Assembly (NCBI GenBank): GCA_012931725.1
Contig: CM022950.1
Location: 56,582,663-56,646,662 of the forward strand
DNA: 64,000 nucleotides
Source of the DNA: Litsea cubeba
Taxonomy: Eukaryota; Streptophyta; Magnoliopsida; Laurales; Lauraceae
Reading direction: 5' to 3'
Shown here: positions 36,547 through 48,875 of the stretch, in pieces
Layout of the letters: the number at the start of each line of letters is the position of its first letter
Numbering within the stretch: position 1 is the stretch's first letter
Notes under the pieces: model-generated
What the model was told of the DNA's origin: nothing
Database searches by the model: none
Seen by the model: the letters and a program-made list of their open reading frames with translations, nothing else
Translations under genes and position numbers: made by a program

Positions 36547-38318
36547 CACTCCATGTGAAATCATGATCCCATGTTGTTTATAATTAATCCTAAATTGATT
36601 ATGGGCATGGTGGCACCCTATTAAAGTTATGTTTAGATGCATGTTGTGTGCAAGTTTCATTAACATTGCTGGAATTTATTTTCCAGATTTGTTTAATGAT
36701 GCACATAATATTTTTGCATGCACTAACCTCTTTGTTTGCAGCCGTATATTGCATCCTTGATGGTTCGCATGATTGTTATGTGGATTTGGATATTTTTTCA
36801 TTAGTTGGAAAGTGTACGATTGCGCGTTTAGCAATCATAGGAAGTTGTAATTCTTTCTTTACTTTTATTCCAATTAGTCTTGATGTAAGCTTTCTTAAAA
36901 AGCGTAGGTATCTCCAATGTATTTTGGGGTTTTATTTTTTATGGGTTTGCTTGTATAAATTTAATTTATTGGAACAAGCAAGAAGAAGAAAGTTTCAAGC
37001 AAGGTTGCAAGTAACTGGATTCCTTAGTGGTGGAGGAGACAAGACTTCTTGGTGCAAGATGAGATCTATTTTTGATGTCCTAGTTCGATAAGGATTAAAA
37101 GTCCGAAGAGCAGGGAGCCATCAAGGATTGCATACTTTTATTTGCTCTTATATATGGAATGCATGGATGAATGCTTTATATAATTGCTATGATTGTCACC
37201 TAAAAACATGGCCACCATTAGGTTCTAAAATTGGCATTTTTTTATATTAGATTGTTTTTAGCTTGGCAAATTATTTTAAACAGAACTTAGACCAGCACCT
37301 TCTATTTTATATAAGGTTTAAAATTGGATAGGGTTTAGTTTATCTTGGTACCCTTGGTTTCCAAAAGAGGCTAAACTAAAATCTAATTAGATACTACCTA
37401 TGGGTTTCCATAACCCAAGTTAGGTCTTTGATTCTTTAAAGGGTTTTGCTCAAATGTTTTAAAGCAAACGTTATTTATTTTTAAGATGACTTAAGTCATT
37501 GAGTCATAAATTTAATTAACCAAGTTTGCTAGATTTAAAAGAGCTTTTGAGTAAACAATGTAAAGGTCAAAAAGTATAAACCCTAGTGATAAATAATCAA
37601 GTGGGAGAAAGGTTTTTGGAAAGACACCACGGCCTTCCATTTTCGGTTCATGTTATCTCATTAAGGTGTTAGTAGGAGCGGCTATCCCTTCGGTGGAGTT
37701 CTTTACTAAAGACCGCTTTGATGGGTTAATGGGTGAACTAATGTGAATATTCGTAATGAGGTGTTAGTAGGAGCGGCCATCCCTTCGGTGGAGTTCTTTA
37801 CTAAAGATCACTTCTATAGAATGTCAATGAAGTGTTGGTGGGAGCGGCCATCCCTTCGGTGGAGCTCTTTACTAAAGTTCACTTTTAGAATGGATAAAAG
37901 TCACTTCCCTTCGGAAGACTTAAGTCATAGACATTCTGGAAAATTTCATAAGAGATGCTAAAAAACTTGACATAAGACGGTAATGACCTCTCCCTAGGAG
38001 TTAAGGGTTATTTGTCATATGAGGCCAAACCAATCAGTGATTGGACTACCACTGGATATGTGTATCCAGATAGTGATAATCCAAATAAGCGTATCTTAAT
38101 TCAACGTGACTGTAGGCTCGGCCATCCCTTCGATGGAGGGTCTATGAGGAGGTTAAAACACTGATACATTATGATTAGGGTTAAATAATGTAAAAAGCCT
38201 TGTGTTTTATTTTTCCTTTTATAACAAGCACCATATGCATATTACATATATACTACCTGTCTAATTATAAACCATTTCATATCCAGAGAGAGATGGGTAA
38301 AGATTCTTTAATTCGTTG
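36547..38318 (+). other. Copia-2 untranslated leader with hairpin boxes
   Basis: It is homologous to the copia-1 leader. Hairpin boxes are at 37680 (GGCTATCCCTTCGGTGG), 37775, 37846 and 38120. The C-to-U change in the first box still allows G-U pairing in the proposed stem. Confidence 0.65.
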
Positions 38319-39719
38319 ATGTGCATTCTTCGTGAGAACAAACTAACTGGACCTAACTACGTAGATTGGAAGAGAAATCTTGACATAGTACTCACTGCTG
38401 AGGAGTACAAGTATGTCTTGTTGGAAACCTGTCCTGATATTAATGCTAATTCTACTGATAAACTATTAGAGGCTGAGAGGAAATGGAAGAAAGCGAATAG
38501 CATGGCTAAATGCTACATGCTTGCTTCCATGTCCAACGTGTTGCAAACACAGCACGAGCATATGGACACAGCCTATGAAATCATGATGTCCTTATCTGAG
38601 ATGTTCGCAGACAAGAGCAGGCCAGCTAGGCAAGCTGCTATAAGGACTATCATGAATACTAGGATGGCTGAGGGAATACCTGTCAGAGAGCATATGCTCA
38701 AGTTGATAGATTGTTTCAATGTAGCTGAGATTCTAGGGGCTGAGATTGATGCAGAGAGTCAAACTGATGTGATTCTCGAAACTCTGCCGGACTCTTTCAA
38801 TCAGTTCAAGCTCAATTTCAATATGAGCAAGATGGATATGACTCTACCTGAGTTAATGAAAGAACTCCAGGCGGCGGAGGCTATCATGAAGCCCAAAGCC
38901 CAAGCTCACTTTTTCCAGTCTTCCTCTAAACTAAACCCAAAAGGGAAGAAGTTTAAGAAGAAGCAGAATAAGGGAAAAGGGCAGAAAAAGGACAATACTG
39001 GTAATAAGAAGGACAAGGGTACAGATGGAAAGCCCAAAGGGAAATGCTTCAAGTGTGGCCTCAAAGGTCATTGGAAGAAAGATTGTCCCAAGTTCCTGGC
39101 CTCAGTTAAGAAAGGTACATCTTTTTCATACTACATTGAAACTTGTTTGGTGGTTGATTCTACTGATTCATGGATAGTAGACTCAGGAGCCACTAATCAT
39201 ATCTGCAATTCGTTGTAGGGGTTTCAGATAATGCAGAAGATTGAGAAAGGAGAGTTTGCCTTTAGAGTTGGAACTGGAGCTAAAGTTTGGGCAGTTGCAG
39301 TAGGAGTTGTTTCATTACATTTTCCATGTGATAGGATATTAGTTTTAAATCATATTTTCTATGTTCCGGACATGAGGAAGAATTTAATTTCAGTTTCTAG
39401 ACTCATTGAATATAATTATTCAGTTTCTTTCCATTCTGGTATTGATATCAGTAGAGATGAAAATATTATATGTTCCGGTAGAATGCATGACAACTTATTT
39501 TATATATATCCTATTGCTCCCACACTGAATAATGTACAACAAGAAAACTCAACTTCCCTTAAGAGGAAGGTATCTTCAATCAATGACACATATCTTTGGC
39601 ACTTACGTTTGGGTCACATTAACGTAAAACGGATTCAGAGGTTGGTAGAAGATGGGCCTTTGAGCTCATTAGACTTCGAACCTTTTCCTCAGTGCGAATC
39701 TTGTCTCAAGGGAAAGATG
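38319..39719 (+). pseudogene. Copia-2 gag-protease and start of integrase
   Basis: The native start at 38293 is disabled: a base lost in the first codons gives a stop after MGKDSLIR, and the open frame begins at MCILRENKLTG. It has the gag core, a CCHC knuckle CFKCGLKGHWKKDC and the protease site WIVDSGATNHIC. TAG at 39216-39218 follows, then the same frame continues with IEKGEFAFRVGTGAKVW to the integrase zinc finger YLWHLRLGHINVKRI and CESCLKGKM, where the inverted solo LTR interrupts it. Confidence 0.88.
39715..39719. repeat. Target-site duplication of the inverted solo LTR (agatg)
   Basis: AGATG is repeated at 41734-41738. Copia-1 shows the uninterrupted sequence AAAGATGACCAAACGG at the same place. 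Confidence 0.9.
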
Positions 39720-41733
39720 TGAAAGAAACTGCGTTTCAGATCTGAACATCACCAGTGGAAGACGTTCATGGCTAATTTGTAACATGATAGATTTTAAAAA
39801 ATCTGATTTGGGCAGCATAAATCAGCCATAGTGATCGCATAAGAACTCCATGAATTCATGACCAACAAGTGTATAATTATAGGAGAATCAAGAAGACTAT
39901 TACCTTGAAGATTTGTAGACTTCAAATCTCTGAAATAATAGATCCAAATGGCCGAACTCAGACTTGCAATTAGCAAACAAATTGCTGTAATTTTCTGCAG
40001 TAGAATTGCCTTTGATCTTCTTCTCTATCTCAGTTCCAAATCTGATTGGCTAAGATGGTGGGATCTTAATCTAGGGATTTAAGAACTATTTTCTAAGGAA
40101 AAATTTCAGACCTTAAACTTTCATCAATGAAGAAGAAAGAACCCAAAGGCTGGATGTGTGGGACACTTTGTGGCTCATCTTATTGTGGACGTCCAAGGGG
40201 AAGCTTGCATCCTTTTATAGAAACTTGGAATAGCTTTCCTTAAAAACTATCTCTTCTAATTCTCATAGATGTCCTAAAAGGAAAGAATAATCTAAAGATT
40301 TATTTCCTTTTAGAAACACTCCAATTAGAAAAGGAAACTAAGGAACTTCCCATAAACTTTGGCAATTAGTAATCCTAGTTGTACAACACTTACTAATTTA
40401 AGTTTCTAATCCAAAAAGGAAACTTTCTTATAGGAATACTAATCCAAAGAGGAGTCCAACCTTCCAAGTAGAGAGACCTACTCAAAATTGGAAACCTTAC
40501 CAATGGAATTCCCATTATGGACGTCCCACATGATAATGCACACCATGGCCCACAAATAATTTATCTAGAATTAAATTCAAGTATGCCATCAAAAGCCTAT
40601 TTGAATTTAAACTCAAAATTATTTTTCCACTAAAATAATTCATCCAAATGTCATCTAAACAACTAAGGAAACCATGCCAATCTTGCAAAGTGACTAGAGA
40701 AGGGACCAAAAGACATATTTGCCATTGGCTCCCAAAATAACCAAAATGTCCATGCTAAACCCATAGTAACATAAAGACCATTTTAACTTTAACTCATTCC
40801 ACTAAAGAGTTATGGTTGAACTCCAGGGACAAATATATAATATAGTAAGCTCGTCATAAAATGACAGTTGTCTTCGACCTACTAAGTGTAATGACCTGAA
40901 TGCCCCTCTATGTAACATCCATAATCGAGTCAGGTTATCACATGTACTATCAACCTTCTCGATTACATCTAAACCTTCGAACTTCATATCCTTAACTTAA
41001 TCATCATTCGGATATCATTCTCTTGGTCCAGTGAGCGACCCACAAGTTTAATATCCATATGGAACATCCATATACTAAGATCTTAGATTTTGATGATCAA
41101 TCGGATAATTCTAAGGGGACGATCATTCCATCATTAGATGGTATAGATTCTTTATTGCATCTGCACATCCCAACTGATCAAGTCCGAGTACCCAAAACAC
41201 AGAGCTATTGACCCATGAAAAGAATCTCACCCATAGTGAATTAAAGCACAAGAACTTGACTTCGTCAGTTCATCCACAAATGCTCAAGATTGAGAGCACT
41301 GGTCACTCAGTAGCATGAGGTGACTTGATCTCTCTCAGTGATAGTACTATTTTAGAGATCACACCTACCATGGTCCTGTTCAATGCATTGCATATGCACT
41401 AATGAGATAAATCCGGGAAAGTCCTCCCATGACTTAGGTAAGTCACCCTGAATACAGGAGAGTCTCTCATTATAACTTATACCAAGATGAAGTGCCCAGC
41501 TCCATCTCTCAGTTATGAACAAATATGTTGTTTCCAGCGTCCATGAATTAGACCTATCTGTGTGTAGACACTACACACCTAATTCATTTACTTGAAACAA
41601 TGGGCCTTACACAACCATACAAATATACATGTTTAAGCAGAAAAGAGTCATTCCATTAAATAACCAGTTAATATCCAGTAACAAAAGATGAGAGTGCAGC
41701 TAGTGGGCTTTAGGGCATACACCAATCCCAACA
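39720..41733 (-). mobile_element. Solo copia LTR in reverse orientation inside copia-2
   Basis: The plus strand runs TGAAAGAAACTG to ACCAATCCCAACA, the reverse complement of a copia-2-type LTR and the same length (2,014 bp). A perfect 5-bp TSD agatg shows an independent insertion followed by LTR-LTR recombination. Confidence 0.92.
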
Positions 41734-41738
41734 AGATG

Positions 41739-44234
41739 ACCAAACGGTCATTCTCTGGAAAGGGACTAAGGTCAAAAGAGTTGTTAGAATTAATTCACAC
41801 TGATGTGTGTGGTCCTATGAACAAACCGGCTCAAGGAGGGTATGAGTATTACATCACCTTCACCGATGATTACTCTAGGTATGGATATGTGTACTTAATG
41901 TGACGCAAGTCTGGGGCGTTTGATAAATTCAAGCAATTCAAGGCTGAGGTGGAGTTACAACTAGGGAAACATATCAAAGACCTTCGATCTGATCGAGGTG
42001 GTGAGTACCTCATGGGTGAGTTCAAAGAGTACCTCACACAACATGGGATTGTGTCTCAGTTGTCTGCACCGGGTACACCCCAGCAAAATGGTGTAGCGGA
42101 GAGAAGAAACCGTACCCTTCTTGATATGGTAAGGTCCATGATGAGTCATGCAACCCTACCTATATCTTTTTGGGGATATACCCTAGAAGCAGCATCATAT
42201 ATTTTAAATCTGGTACCTTCTAAATCAGTACCTAGGACACCGCAAGAAATGTGGACAGGTCGAAAACCTAGTTTAAGACATATCCACATTTGGGGTTGTC
42301 CGGCCTATGTACTGAATGATAAAGCTACCAAGCTGGAACCCAGATCGGAAATGTGCTACTTCATTGGGTATCCTAAGGGAACGAGAGGTGGCATCTTTTA
42401 TCATCCAAAGGAGCAAAAAGTGCTTATCAGCACTCATGCTAGGTACTTGGAGGATGATTGTATGATACACCAAGAGCTTAGTTGTAAAGAAACCCTTGAG
42501 GAGATTCTTCCAGGATCTCCTATAACATCTATACCAGATCCTGAGATAGTAGATGAACAAGATATTCCTTTTAACACTCCAGAGCCTCGTCGTAGTGGGA
42601 GAATTTCTAGACAGTCAGAAAGATATCTAGGAGTGTCTTTTAAGATAGACTCTGAAGATCTGGTTGAGGATCCTACTAGTTATGATGAAGCAGTAACGGA
42701 TATAGATGCTGACATGTGGCAGCAAGCGATGAAATCTGAAATAAATTCTTTGTTTTCCAATCAAGTCTGGAAACTTGTAGATGCACCTGAAGGGATTAAA
42801 CCCATAGGGTGCAAGTGGATCTACAAGAGAAAGAGAGGAGTGGATGGGAAGGTGGAAACCTTCAAAGCAAGACTGGTGGCGAAAGGATATACTCAGAAAG
42901 AGGGTATCGATTATGAGGAAACCTTTTCACCAGTGGCTATGCTTAAATCCATAAGGATTCTCTTGGCCATCGCATGTCATTAGGACACGAGATATGGCAG
43001 ATGGATGTCAAGACAGCTTTTCTGAATGGAAGTCTTGACGAATGCATCTATATGATGCAACCAGAGGGCTTCATTGCTAGTGGCCAAGATAACATGGTTT
43101 GTAAACTTAAGAAGTCCATTTATGGACTCAAGCAAGCATCTAGAGCATGGAATATCAAGTTTAATCAGGCAGTCAAATCTTCTGGCTTTGATCAAAACAT
43201 TGATGAACCATGTGTGTATAAGAAAGGAAGTGGAAAAGCAGTTGCATTTTTTGTTCTGTATGTAGATGACATATTACTCATAGGAAATGATGTAGGTATA
43301 TTGTCATCCACAAAGGTTTGGCTATCCTCTCAATTTCAGATGAAGGATTTGGGTGAGGCCAGTTATATCTTAGGGATCAAGCTTTTGCGTGATCGTAAGA
43401 ATAAGATGTTAGCCTTATCCCAATCTTCATATATTGAGAAGATATTGGTCAAGTTTAACATGCATGACTCCAAGAAGGGCTTGACATGGAGTACCACTGT
43501 CTCGAGATCAATGTCCAAAGACATCTGAAGAGATAAAGAGCATGAGGAGAGTTTCATATGCATCCGCTGTTGGAAGCCTCATGTATGCTATGTTATGTAC
43601 TAGACCAGATATTTGCTTTGCCGTTGGCATGGTTAGCAGATATCAGTCAAACCCTGGACCTATGCATTGGACAGCTGTTAAGCATGTATTCAAGTATCTT
43701 CGGAGAACGAAAGATTATATGCTAACCTTTCGAGCAGATGATTTAACGCCTTTGGCGTATACAGACTCTGATTTTCAATCTGATAGTGATGCCAGAAAGT
43801 CTACTTCAGGGTACGTCTTTACTCTGTCAGGAGGGGCTATATCATGGAGAAGTGTCAAGCAATCCTGTACTGTTGATTCTACCATGGAAGCAAAGTATGT
43901 GGCGGCATCGGAAGCTGCGAAGGAAGCAGTATGGCTCAGAAAATTCCTATTGGAATTGGGAGTTATTCCTGCAGTGCAAAAATCGATTGTCATGTACTGC
44001 GACAACACTGGTGCTGTAGCACAGTGCAAAGAGCCCAGGAATCACAAGAAAGGCAAACACATTCAGAGAAAGTACCACTTGATCCGGGAATTCATTCAGG
44101 ATGGAGAAATAGTGGTGGAGCATATTGCTTCAGCGAATAACTTAGCTGACCCATTCACTAAGACTCTTACTGAGAAAGTATTTACTTCTCATGTTGAGTC
44201 TATAGGTTTTAGGTTAGGAGGTAGTGATCTTTAG
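41739..44234 (+). pseudogene. Copia-2 integrase, reverse transcriptase and RNase H
   Basis: The frame resumes with TKRSFSGKGLRSKELL. Integrase core motifs are THTDVCGPMNKP-like and [18 protein letters not shown]. The RT has MDVKTAFLNGSLDECIYM and YVDDILLIGND. RNase H is complete here, with AYTDSDFQSDSDARKSTSGY, TMEAKYVAASEAAKEAVW and VMYCDNTGAVAQC. Lesions are TGA at 41901-41903, a small deletion with TAG at 42981-42983, and a frameshift near 43500-43530. It ends at TAG 44232-44234, before the PPT. Confidence 0.9.
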
Positions 44235-44248
44235 TGCAAGTGGGAGTT

Positions 44249-44295
44249 TGTTGGGATTGGTGTATGCCCTAAAGCCCACTAGCTGCACACTCATC
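44249..44295 (+). repeat. Truncated copia-2 3' LTR (first 47 bp only)
   Basis: It begins TGTTGGGATT as expected and stops after CACTCATC, where it joins helicase sequence at a shared TCATC. Confidence 0.9.
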
Positions 44296-45589
44296 GGGCA
44301 TTGCTGCTCTGCTTTTGCCAAATGGAAGAATTGCGCACTCCCGTTTCAAAATACCGCTAAACCTTCATCAATCGTCATGTTGTTACATCACCCATCGGAC
44401 CGATTTGGAATTGTTAATTTCCGAAGCGGAGTTAATCATATGGGATGAAGCTCCAATGTTGGGTCGCTATGCCTTTGACGCAGTTGATCGAACATTTAGA
44501 GACATTCTTTAAAATACAAGTAACTGTTCTTCGGATAAGGTATTTGGAGGAAAATTATTCGTACTTGGGGGAGATTTTAGACAGATACTGCCAATTATAA
44601 CAAAGGGGGGACGTGAACAGATAGTTGGAGCTTCATTGCAGAGATCGAGTATTTGGAAATATTGCCAGGTTTTACATTTGCATATAAATATGCATGTTAT
44701 AGCAAACAATGTCTCCGAATCTTTAAAATCTCGATTACATGATTTTACAGAGTGGATTAAGATGGTTGGCGAGGGAAAGATATCCAGGACATCTTTTGAA
44801 AATGATAATGATGCGAACTGGATCAAAATCCCAGATGAGTTTCTTATACGAAATGACGAGGGTGGAGTACAACGGTTGATTGAATCAACTTATCCTGAAA
44901 TGCTTAATAGATACATTGATTTGTCGTACTTAAATGAGCGTGCAATACTGACTCCGAAAAACCATCGATGTCGACAAGCTAAACTCCGTGATGTTATTGA
45001 TTATTCCAGGTGAAAGGCGGGTATTTTATAGTGCAGATAAGCTATGTCCCATGTCCGGGGAATCTAATGATCATGTTTTGCATCCTCCAGAGTTTTTGAA
45101 TTCTTTGGACTTCCCGAGATTACTAAGTCATACTCTTGAGTTAAAAGTTGGAGCTCCGATAATGTTGTTGAGAAGCTTGAATTAGTGTTTGGGATTGTGC
45201 AATGGTACTCGATTGGTTGTTGACAAGATGGGGGATAAAGTCATACAAGCTAAAGTGATAACAGGGTCCCGCATTGGAGAAATTGTATTGATAAGTCGTG
45301 CTATCCTAACACCAACTTCTGTTGATTCGCCATTTGCACTGAGGAGAAGACAATTTCCTATCAAGTTAGCATTTGCAATGACCATAAACAAGAGTCAATG
45401 ACAAACTCTAAAAAATGTTGGTGTCTATCTACCGAATCCTATGCTTTCACATGGCCAGCTATATGTAGCTTTGTCGCGTGCTACATCTCCATCAGGTTTG
45501 AAGATGTTGCTGATCAATAAAGAAGGGATACCAAATGATATCACAAAAAATGTTGTGTACAGGGAAGTCTTCAATGATATCTCCCATTA
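44296..45589 (+). pseudogene. Helitron helicase (Pif1-like), C-terminal part
   Basis: The first 152 bp duplicate 34368-34519. The frame then crosses the former insertion point intact, giving LIIWDEAPMLGRYAFD (Walker B DEAP). Further motifs are LFVLGGDFRQILPI (motif III), NERAILTPKN, LCNGTRLVV, FAMTINKSQ and LYVALSRA (motif VI). It is disrupted by TAA at 44510-44512, a frameshift and stop near 45010, TAG near 45183, and TGA right after INKSQ. It is non-functional. Confidence 0.88.
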
Positions 45590-45854
45590 AAATATGTTAT
45601 AAGGTTTGAAATTTTGTTGAATTTAGTGTATAAATAATCACTGTAAAAGTTGGTTGGGTTTTTCTTCATTTGTCGATATTGTAATTTTATTCTGTGTTTG
45701 CTAATTTGTCGTTACGTTTATTTTACAAGTATTTTATAATGTGTGCCAAGTTATTAAATTGCTTCCTGTGTTATTACTAATTTGATTGATCTGTTGTTGC
45801 TTTCATTTAAATTATAATTCATAATTTATTTTGGAAAACTCTAACCTAGATAAG
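45590..45854. other. AT-rich spacer in the Helitron
   Basis: Nothing recognisable. It separates the helicase end from a gag-like ORF. Confidence 0.5.
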
Positions 45855-46337
45855 ATGAGTACACCACTCGAATATCGTCGTGGAAAAGACTCTCTACGTG
45901 TCAACGAATGGGCAAATGAGTTCGAAATTAAACCATTTGAAAATGACACCCCAATAGCAAGACACGGTTCCAGAAAAATACAACTAGCTCGGTGGCTGAG
46001 AGTCTGTGGAGGCTTCATCCCTGAAGGATATATAATGATTAAAATTGCTGAAAGTTTGCCACCAGCTTGGGATGCTGCAAAAAGGAAGATATTTGAGATT
46101 TTGCGACCATGGTATGCAGTGGAGTTTGTCGACCTCCTGGAATCGTTTGAGAAGTATATTCATCCCTTATGGATACAGTTCAGGACAGAGAAAATGATTG
46201 AAGGAACGGGTGTCAGGGAACATTTGCTAATCAAGGAAATGTTGTATTACGATCTAAAAATGAGAGGGTTTGAACCAAATATTGCAGATCTGATACGTTC
46301 CATAATAAGCACTCTACCACCTCTTTGGCCGGTATAG
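45855..46337 (+). CDS. Unrecognised ORF with a copia-gag-like core, carried by the Helitron
   Basis: The ATG at 45855 gives 160 residues starting MSTPLEYRRGKD. I do not recognise a named family. The middle and end resemble a copia Gag core: KMIEGTGVREHLLIKEM lines up with MAEGTPVREHMLKMI of the copia gags in this window, and the following IISTLPPLWPV lines up with ILETLPESFNQF. After the TAG the same frame stays open through DIHAKIKTNFVDMRELGEML, again as in Gag. No zinc knuckle, protease or LTR is near. It could be a diverged gag remnant or a captured gene fragment; expression is unknown. Confidence 0.45.
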   Translation: MSTPLEYRRGKDSLRVNEWANEFEIKPFENDTPIARHGSRKIQLARWLRVCGGFIPEGYIMIKIAESLPPAWDAAKRKIFEILRPWYAVEFVDLLESFEKYIHPLWIQFRTEKMIEGTGVREHLLIKEMLYYDLKMRGFEPNIADLIRSIISTLPPLWPV

Positions 46338-46990
46338 GACATCCATGCTAAAATCAAGACTAATTTCGTGGACATGAGGGAATTAGGAGAAATGTTGGAA
46401 GATATCAAGTTAGACCTTATAACAATAAAGGTTTTAGAAGATTTAGATGGACTGAAAAAAAAAACAACAATGAGATATGAAAGTCAATCTCCATATTCCA
46501 GGTAAAAATGTCCTCTTATGATGACTGCTACGATAGTTTCAATTGATTATTTACCATTAACATAATAATTTATTAATTATTAACATAGTTTTTATATGCC
46601 TACATGTCCACCGCGAAGCACTTGAAAAATGGACTTACAATTACTCGGCGTTAATATTTTGTTTGATATTGTTAGTGTCCTAATTTGCACATATTTATTG
46701 TCTTTTCATTTGTATAAATCGTACGAATGTGTATATTGTGAACCCCGTGTTATTAAAGCTACATTTACTTGCTTTATTCTGTTGTTTTATTATTAATATG
46801 TCTTCAGTTTAATATTTTTTACACGTGCTCGGGCTACATCAAACTCAATGTACAACTTGCGTAAAGAATAAAACATCTGGAAAAAAAATAAAAATATATC
46901 AAATTAGCTTCAAAAAGAAGGACACATAAAGGTTTACTAATTAATAAATTTAATAAAAATAATACGTATAAGTCTATGCATCTGGTGGTT
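46338..46990. other. Helitron 3' interior, non-coding
   Basis: AT-rich. The last about 160 bp (RTAAAGAATAAAACATYTGG onward) are homologous to 54510-54640, the 3' end of another Helitron in this window, so both belong to one family. Confidence 0.6.
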
Positions 46991-46997
46991 CTGTGGT

Positions 46998-47023
46998 CCG
47001 TGCATAGCACGGGGTTTTACTAG
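46998..47023 (+). promoter_or_regulatory. Helitron 3' terminal hairpin and CTAG end
   Basis: Stem CCGTGC/GCACGG with an ATA loop, then GGTTTTA and the terminal CTAG, followed by T. This is the canonical 3' termination signal of Helitrons. Confidence 0.85.
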
Positions 47024-48875
47024 TATATATTAAAGCAAAGGGAGAGGTTGGCTGTGAGGGGTGCCACCTCATCCCTAAAAAGTCTCTTCTTTCATAAAAA
47101 TACTTATAAAATCACACAGAGTTTTGGGTTTAATGTGGGCCACTACACTCTTCCCAAACAAGTCTCATCCCTTAAAATCTCAATTCAAACAAATCTCCTC
47201 AAATTCCCTCCCTTAATCCTAGGAATAGTTAAAATCTTAAATCTAATCCCTTAAATCTATATCATACTACTATTTCTAGCAACAAAACTCCTTGGATTTG
47301 TTCTCCCTAAAATCTCGATCACTCCCATTTTAAAATAAACCTTATCTCATTTTCCTTACAAGATTAGAATCAACTCCATTTAAGGTTTGTGGGGCCCACT
47401 TTCATGGTGTTGGCAGTCAAAGAGAATGGGGCATGACTAAATTATCATGATCTGAGAATAGATCAATCATCCACAAAAAGTAAAAACTACAGATGATTTA
47501 TGGGGACCACTTTGATCTCCTGATTGATAGACACCTTCAAAAAGCACCACCATCCAGCTTGGCCCATCAAACCAACAGCACGGATGATGCAACACTCAAC
47601 AAAAGGGAGCAACCAATATGGAGTTGTATCAAGACCATTAGTTTCATGATCTAGACCGTTAATTACAAGGTGGAATCCAACGTTCAACAAACATAAAATA
47701 ATGGACTCTAATGATCAATTATATTTGTTATTAAAATGCATATTAAAAATACATTTCATTTCTAATTATATATACATGAAATAATATAAGGGTTGATATG
47801 AGACCTGCCTTTAATAATTGTTGTAGACAAGGCCACCTTTAAATACATCATGATGCACCTTAATGAATTAGGATAAGAGACCCACTTTTAAATATTACAT
47901 CATGTGACCCCACCAATGCTCCTTGGAACACCACATCAACAAGGGCCTACTGACCAAATATTCAATTGGACACACCTTTAGATATTTGGATATGGGCATA
48001 TCTTTAGATGTTACATCATATGACCCCACTAAGGATCATCGAAATGACACATCAGCAATGTCCCACTGTCCAATTGGAAACACCTTGAAGAAATTACGAT
48101 ATGAGGCCCATTGTTAGATGTTACATCACGTGACCCCACCAAGTTATTTTTTCCTTTTTATTAAAGTTATATATCTAATAAATATAAGCTACTTATTTAT
48201 TTCTATAAAATCTGTTCTTTTTCGATAATATCTCAGAAAAGAATAACATATTTCATTATATTTTTTTTAGCCCGGACACCATACCTCTCCATCTAATCCT
48301 GTTAGCTTACGCTTGTGGGGCCCACCCTTGGTCCATCCAAATGGACCAAACACATGACCTCCCTAAATTATACATGTCCACTAGCTTTTGGTCAGATCCG
48401 GATTTACTGGACCGTTGGATCAACAGTGTACCGATCCGAATGGATTGTTGACCATTAAACTTTTGGGGCTAGATGGAGATGGTAGAAACCACGGTTGGGA
48501 CTAATTTTTTACAAAGAGAAGGGTCCCAGGGAGTCCTTAAAATCCCCCTATTACCACCCCCATGTGGGTTGCCAGGTGAGCCCCACCACAAACTTGAGCT
48601 TACCTTAACCAAAGCTTTAGCTTAGGAGAGCTACCCCTATATAGACACACATTCATACTTGTGTAATGGTCAGTACCTTTAAATTCAAGAGGTCATTATG
48701 TTATGTAAGTTTACTTCTCATTTTATATTTATTTTCATTACATGTTAAAAGATTCTAATATTCAAAGATAATAAATTTCTTTCTTTTAGACTTATTTTAC
48801 CTTTATAATATTTTAAAATAATTCTTAAATTTTTAATATATTTTTATTTTTGGCCCGGGCTTAGCACGGGCGTTT
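47024..48875 (+). mobile_element. Non-autonomous Helitron N1
   Basis: It starts TATATATTAAAGCAAAGGG directly after the previous CTAG and ends in the hairpin GCCCG..CGGGC (48853-48871) plus GTTTG. The last bases (TTGCTAG) and the start of the next element are missing at the junction. It has no coding capacity. It contains three repeats of about 112 bp with TTACATCAYRTGACCCCAC at 47897, 48011 and 48121. Confidence 0.75.

Larger units (their letters stand above)
34520..44295 (+). mobile_element. Copia-2: same family as copia-1, 3' LTR truncated, split by an inverted solo LTR
   Basis: The 5' LTR is 34520-36533 and the PBS 36535-36546. Gag starts near 38319 and pol ends at 44234. Only the first 47 bp of the 3' LTR (44249-44295) remain. 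The right edge joins helicase sequence that lies upstream of the insertion site, so there is no simple TSD. A 2.0-kb solo LTR of the same family in reverse orientation lies in the integrase at 39720-41733 with TSD agatg. Confidence 0.9.
32675..47023 (+). mobile_element. Degenerate Helitron with Pif1-like helicase, interrupted by copia-2
   Basis: It starts TCTATATTACTAAAGGG (TC, preceded by A). It ends with hairpin CCGTGC-ATA-GCACGG at 46998-47012 and the terminal CTAG at 47020-47023, followed by T, the A|T target and 3' signature of plant Helitrons. It encodes a decayed Pif1-like helicase in two parts and a gag-like ORF. No HUH Rep nuclease domain is recognisable in the 0.9 kb before the helicase. 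A copia of about 9.8 kb is inserted in the helicase. Confidence 0.82.

Noticed and set aside
41688..41903. ORF starting in the solo LTR and reading into integrase
   Set aside because: It is a chimera of inverted LTR and copia-2 integrase; the true frame begins before 39719.
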